The notes under the pieces were generated by a model. The model saw only the letters and a program-made list of their open reading frames with translations, was not told the origin of the DNA and did not search any database. DNA of 64,000 bases from Guptibacillus hwajinpoensis. Lineage in GTDB: Bacteria > Bacillota > Bacilli > Bacillales > Guptibacillaceae. Positions 60,007 to 64,000 of the stretch are shown here, in pieces. Both the position numbers and the translations under genes were made by a program. The DNA lies in NCBI RefSeq assembly GCF_029277305.1, contig NZ_CP119526.1; one strand, written 5' to 3'. How positions within the stretch are numbered: position 1 is the first letter of the stretch; each line of letters begins with the position of its first letter.

Positions 60007-60990
60007 TTAGAATTCTGCTAGGTCACGCATCGCTTTCTCAACTTTATCCGGATTAAGCATAAAGAATTTCTCCATTGGTGGTGAATAAGGCATAGATGGA
60101 ACATCAGGCCCTGCAAGGCGCTGAATAGGTGCATCTAGATCAAACAGACACTCTTCTGCAATAATGGCAGATACTTCACTAATGATGCTTCCTTCTTTAT
60201 TGTCCTCTGTTATGAGAAGGACTTTTCCGGTCTTTTTAGCAGCTTCTACAATTGCTTCACGATCAAGCGGATAAACTGTACGTAGATCAAGAATATGAGC
60301 TGAAATTCCATCTTTCTCAAGCTTTTCTGCAGCTTGAAGAGCGAAATGCACGCTTAGACCATATGTAATGACCGTGATATCTTCTCCTTCACGTTTCACA
60401 TCAGCTTTTCCGATTGGAAGCGTATACTCTTCTTCAGGTACTTGACCTTTGATTAAGCGGTAAGCTCGCTTGTGCTCAAAGAACAGGACAGGATCGTCGT
60501 CACGAATCGCCGCCTTAAGAAGTCCTTTTGCATCATAAGGAGTGGAAGGCATAACAATTTTTAGTCCAGGTACATTTGCGAATAGTGCTTCAACTGATTG
60601 TGAGTGATAAAGAGCTCCATGTACTCCTCCACCGTATGGAGCACGGATCGTAATTGGACAATTCCAATCGTTATTTGATCGATAGCGAATCTTTGCAGCT
60701 TCAGATACGATCTGATTAACAGCAGGCATAATAAAGTCAGCGAACTGCATTTCAGCAACAGGTCTCATGCCGTACATGGCTGCACCAATTCCAACTCCTG
60801 CAATCGCTGATTCTGCAAGTGGTGTATCAATAACGCGCTGCTCACCAAATTCATCATAAAGACCATCAGTAGCTCTAAAAACGCCTCCGCGTACGCCTAC
60901 ATCTTCACCTAGAACGAAGACTTTCTCGTCACGTTGCATTTCTTCCCTGAGGGCTTGAGTTATCGCTTGAATATATGAAATAACTGGCAT
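60007..60990 (-). CDS. bkdAB: Branched-chain keto acid dehydrogenase E1 beta
   Basis: 327 residues. ALREEMQRDEKVFVLGEDVG, GGVFRATDGLYDEFG, DTPLAESAIAGVGIGAAMYG and FADFIMPAVNQIVSEAAKIR are the transketolase-like beta subunit with the thiamine-activating glutamate. 12 nt after bkdAA. Confidence 0.95.
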   Translation of the reverse strand: MPVISYIQAITQALREEMQRDEKVFVLGEDVGVRGGVFRATDGLYDEFGEQRVIDTPLAESAIAGVGIGAAMYGMRPVAEMQFADFIMPAVNQIVSEAAKIRYRSNNDWNCPITIRAPYGGGVHGALYHSQSVEALFANVPGLKIVMPSTPYDAKGLLKAAIRDDDPVLFFEHKRAYRLIKGQVPEEEYTLPIGKADVKREGEDITVITYGLSVHFALQAAEKLEKDGISAHILDLRTVYPLDREAIVEAAKKTGKVLLITEDNKEGSIISEVSAIIAEECLFDLDAPIQRLAGPDVPSMPYSPPMEKFFMLNPDKVEKAMRDLAEF

Positions 60991-61002
60991 AATGGTTCCC
61001 CC

Positions 61003-61995
61003 TTACTCTCCGTAAACATGCTTCATTGCATCTTCAGCAGGTGCATAATCAGCATTTTCGGCGTATTCTGTTGCTTCGTCTACTTCTTTTTGAACACGAT
61101 CATGAATTTCTTTTTCATTCTCATCAGTGAGAACGCCAACTTCTTTTAAGTACTCGGCAAATGTAATAACTGCATCCTTTTTCTTTGCTTCTTCAACTTC
61201 TTCGCGAGTACGATAAGCACGATCATCATCATCACTTGAGTGTGGTGTTAAACGATAGGACACCGTTTCAATCAGTGTCGGACCTTCGCCTCGACGACCT
61301 CTTTCAACCGCTTCCTTTGCAGCTTCATATACAGCAAGTGGATCATTACCATCAACCGTTACACCCGGCATTCCGTAGCCAATTGCACGATCTGATACTT
61401 TCTCACAAGCTAGCTGTTTAGAAACAGGAACCGAAATAGCATACTTGTTGTTTTCACAAACGAAAAGAACTGGAAGCTTGTGAACACCAGCAAAGTTAGC
61501 TGCTTCATGGAAATCTCCCTGGTTAGAAGAACCTTCTCCAAATGAACAGAACGTTACAAGATCCTTTCCTTCCATCCGGCCTGCTAATGCAAAACCGACT
61601 GCATGTGGAACCTGTGTTGTTACTGGAGAAGAACCTGTAATGATGTTGTTTTTCTTTTGTCCAAAGTGACCCGGCATTTGGCGTCCAGCTGAGTTTGGAT
61701 CTTCTGCCTTAGCAAACCCTGATAGCATAAGGTCTTTTGCTGTCATTCCAAAAGCAAGAACAACACCCATATCACGATAATATGGAGCTACAAAATCCTT
61801 TTCTGGATCCATTGCGAATGCAGATCCTACCTGAGCAGCTTCCTGTCCCTGACAAGAAATAACGAATGGAATTTTACCAGCGCGGTTTAAAAGCCACATA
61901 CGCTCATCAATTTTACGAGCCATCAACATTGTTTCGAACATCTCAAGCACACGTTCATCAGATAGACCAAGTGCTTCATGTCGTTTTTCAGCCAT
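61003..61995 (-). CDS. bkdAA: Branched-chain keto acid dehydrogenase E1 alpha
   Basis: 330 residues. Binds thiamine diphosphate at GEGSSNQGDFHEAANFAGVH and ENNKYAIS, and the phosphorylation-loop region reads SYRLTPHSSDDDDRAYR as in E1 alpha subunits. It decarboxylates the keto acids of valine, leucine and isoleucine. Confidence 0.95.
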   Translation of the reverse strand: MAEKRHEALGLSDERVLEMFETMLMARKIDERMWLLNRAGKIPFVISCQGQEAAQVGSAFAMDPEKDFVAPYYRDMGVVLAFGMTAKDLMLSGFAKAEDPNSAGRQMPGHFGQKKNNIITGSSPVTTQVPHAVGFALAGRMEGKDLVTFCSFGEGSSNQGDFHEAANFAGVHKLPVLFVCENNKYAISVPVSKQLACEKVSDRAIGYGMPGVTVDGNDPLAVYEAAKEAVERGRRGEGPTLIETVSYRLTPHSSDDDDRAYRTREEVEEAKKKDAVITFAEYLKEVGVLTDENEKEIHDRVQKEVDEATEYAENADYAPAEDAMKHVYGE

Positions 61996-62023
61996 CGTAT
62001 TTACCTCCTTTATTTAACCAAGA

Positions 62024-63445
62024 TTAAGAGTGGATTGCTTTTCCATCTACTGCAAGAGCAGCTTCCCCAATCACTTCAGATAGAGTCGGGTGCGGGTGAA
62101 TTGTATGAGCAACTTCCCATGCAGCTGCGTCAAGAACTTTGGCAAGTCCAGCTTCAGAGATCATGTCTGTTACATGAGGACCAATCATATGTACACCAAG
62201 CAAGTCCTCATTATCTGCATCAGCGACAATCTTAACAAAGCCATCTGATTCACCAAAAACAAGCGCTTTACCAATTGCTCTAAATGGAAATTTACCAATT
62301 TTAACATTAAGTCCTTTTGCTTTTGCATCCTCTTCTGTTAAACCAACACTTGCCATCTCAGGACTACTGTAAATACAGCTAGATACCATTGAGTAGTCAA
62401 TAGGTTCAGGATTTTGATCTGCTAAATGCTCAACAGCCGTGATGCCTTCGTGAGAAGCCACATGCGCAAGTTGCATACCGCCAATCACATCACCAATTGC
62501 GTAGATATGTGATTCTTTTGTTTGGTAATATTCATTTGTTTGAATAACACCTTTCTCTACTTCAATTGTTGTGTTTTCTAAACCAATATTTTTGACGTTG
62601 GCTTCACGTCCGACAGAAACAAGCATTTTATCAGCACTAAATGTTTTTGTTTCTCCTTTATGCTCAGCCTGAATTGATACGCCGTCCCCTTTTTCAAGAG
62701 TGTCACCCATCACTTTAGCACCTGTGAACAGCTTAATACCTTTTTTCTTCATTAATTTATCAGCTTCTTTGGAAATTTCATGGTCTTCAGTTGGAACAAT
62801 CCGATCCGCATATTCAAGAACGGTAACATCTACACCGAAATCAACTAGCATTGAGGCCCACTCAATACCAATGACTCCCCCACCGACAATAATGATTGAT
62901 GAAGGAAGGGATTCCATCCGTAGTGCCTCGTCAGATGTCATAACAAATTCCCCATCCACATCAAGGCCAGGAAGGGTTCTTGGCTTAGATCCTGTTGCAA
63001 CAATGACATTTTTAGGAATTAACATTTCGTTTTCTTCACCATTGTTCATCTCTACAGATACAGTACCTGGCATAGGCGAAAAAATAGATGGCCCAAGAAT
63101 TCTACCAAATCCTTCGAATACATCAATCTTCCCCTGTTTCATTAAATGCTTCACACCATTATGAAGTTGATCAACGATACTTTGCTTTCTTTCCTGCACT
63201 TTCTTGAAGTCAAGCGCTACTTCTTTAGCCATAACTCCAAATTTCTCGCCATGCTTTGCAGTTGCGAACACTTCTGCGCTACGAAGTAATGCTTTACTTG
63301 GGATACACCCTCTATGCAAACATGTTCCACCAAGCTCACGCTTTTCAACTATTGCTGTTTTGAGACCGAGCTGAGAAGCACGTATTGCGGCAACATATCC
63401 ACCAGTACCTCCGCCCATTATGACAAGATCGTATTCTTCAGCCAT
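62024..63445 (-). CDS. lpdV: Dihydrolipoamide dehydrogenase of the bkd complex (E3)
   Basis: 473 residues. FAD site GGGTGGYVAAIRASQLG; redox disulfide C42-LHRG-C47 in GGTCLHRGCIPSKALL; NAD site IIVGGGVIGIEWASML; and the catalytic HPHPTLSE near the end. Reoxidises the lipoyl group. Confidence 0.95.
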   Translation of the reverse strand: MAEEYDLVIMGGGTGGYVAAIRASQLGLKTAIVEKRELGGTCLHRGCIPSKALLRSAEVFATAKHGEKFGVMAKEVALDFKKVQERKQSIVDQLHNGVKHLMKQGKIDVFEGFGRILGPSIFSPMPGTVSVEMNNGEENEMLIPKNVIVATGSKPRTLPGLDVDGEFVMTSDEALRMESLPSSIIIVGGGVIGIEWASMLVDFGVDVTVLEYADRIVPTEDHEISKEADKLMKKKGIKLFTGAKVMGDTLEKGDGVSIQAEHKGETKTFSADKMLVSVGREANVKNIGLENTTIEVEKGVIQTNEYYQTKESHIYAIGDVIGGMQLAHVASHEGITAVEHLADQNPEPIDYSMVSSCIYSSPEMASVGLTEEDAKAKGLNVKIGKFPFRAIGKALVFGESDGFVKIVADADNEDLLGVHMIGPHVTDMISEAGLAKVLDAAAWEVAHTIHPHPTLSEVIGEAALAVDGKAIHS

Positions 63446-63469
63446 TCAAATTCTCCTTTACAGAACGTA

Positions 63470-64000
63470 TTATAATACTATGGACTCTACAGAGGAAACC
63501 GGATAGATCTTAGCATCTTCTTCATTTCTTAACACCCGCAATCCACCTTCTGCAAGTGCTTGTAGTTCATTCTCACCGGGATGAACAATAACGTCTGCAA
63601 TCCATTTAATATTCTCGGTAATTTGAGAAACAAAATCTTTACCATATGCAAGTCCTCCGGTTAAGACGATTGCATCGACTTCACCTGCAAGAACGGCACT
63701 AGCTGCTCCAATTTCCTTAGCTACTTGATAAGCCATTGCATCGAACACTAGCTTTGCCTTCTCATCACCTTCACTAATACGTTTCTCAACTTTCACAGCA
63801 TCATTTGTACCTAGATATCCAACATACCCAGCTTGTCCTACTAGCTTCTTCATAATTTCTTCGGCATAGTATTCACCAGAGAAGCACATCGACACAAGAT
63901 CACCAACGGGTACTGTTCCTGCACGTTCAGGAGAGAAAGGTCCTTCTCCATGTAAACCATTGTTTACATCGATCACTTTTCCCTTTTTATGCGCACCAAC
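63470..64000 (-). CDS. buk: Butyrate kinase, C-terminal part (start off window)
   Basis: The last 176 residues of an acetokinase-family enzyme: DVNNGLHGEGPFSPERAGTV, SGEYYAEEIMKKLVGQAGYV, and the nucleotide motif IVLTGGLAYGKDFVSQI. Makes or uses branched acyl-phosphates with ptb upstream. The gene runs off the right end at the window limit. It lies 24 nt before lpdV, the usual bkd operon order. Confidence 0.93.
   Translation of the reverse strand, partial: VGAHKKGKVIDVNNGLHGEGPFSPERAGTVPVGDLVSMCFSGEYYAEEIMKKLVGQAGYVGYLGTNDAVKVEKRISEGDEKAKLVFDAMAYQVAKEIGAASAVLAGEVDAIVLTGGLAYGKDFVSQITENIKWIADVIVHPGENELQALAEGGLRVLRNEEDAKIYPVSSVESIVL

Overview
The window reads as chromosomal DNA of a low-GC, Gram-positive spore-former-type Bacillaceae. 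Supporting signs are AGGAGG-type ribosome binding sites, GTG/TTG starts, two T-box leaders, a TnrA regulator with a TnrA box, a Prli42 miniprotein, bacilliredoxin, and the bkd, art, mutB, rnz, namA and proC neighbourhood familiar from the yqi-yqj region of Bacillus subtilis. I cannot name the species.

The window has two very different halves. From 1 to about 22.1 kb lies an accessory region in which every gene is on the minus strand. It holds five GNAT acetyltransferases, a VOC protein, a lipoprotein, small membrane proteins, an M3 peptidase, an M29 aminopeptidase, an orphan EPSP synthase, an ECF sigma/PadR/FtsW-like operon, a phosphoesterase, a UPF0489 protein, and a NACHT NTPase with a nuclease-like N-terminus (a likely defence gene). 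A conserved element with core TTGCTCCGAGATTATGGAA sits 3' of nearly every gene or short operon. I count 19 direct copies, all in one orientation, plus one inverted copy at 22.1 kb, and I see none in the remaining 42 kb. One gene (or short operon) plus one element, all co-oriented, with unrelated cargo and one decayed unit, is the layout of a gene-cassette array. The element does not match integron attC boxes and no integrase is in the window. This is the main candidate for an undescribed system.

From 22.1 kb to the right end the content is ordinary chromosomal backbone: a NUDIX hydrolase, a tubby-like protein, a three-gene DUF4166/DoxX-like set, and SDR and MBL proteins next to proC (under a proline T-box). 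Then come tnrA, DUF302, an alkyltransferase-like protein, a BCCT transporter, an NSS transporter under a phenylalanine T-box, a class B PBP, cardiolipin synthase, azoreductase with an MhqR-like operator, copZ, DoxX, rocB, GDPD, namA, rnz, a CPBP protease, dinB, an Hpr-like regulator and an M20 peptidase.

The right end is a catabolic block. The bkd operon (buk-lpdV-bkdAA-bkdAB-bkdB) turns branched-chain keto acids into acyl-CoAs. The carboxylase, methylmalonyl-CoA mutase and a fused B12-domain/epimerase can carry propionyl-CoA on to succinyl-CoA. Between them sit bacilliredoxin BrxB, an ArtPQR-like amino-acid ABC transporter, a YqjA-like membrane protein, an L,D-transpeptidase and Prli42.
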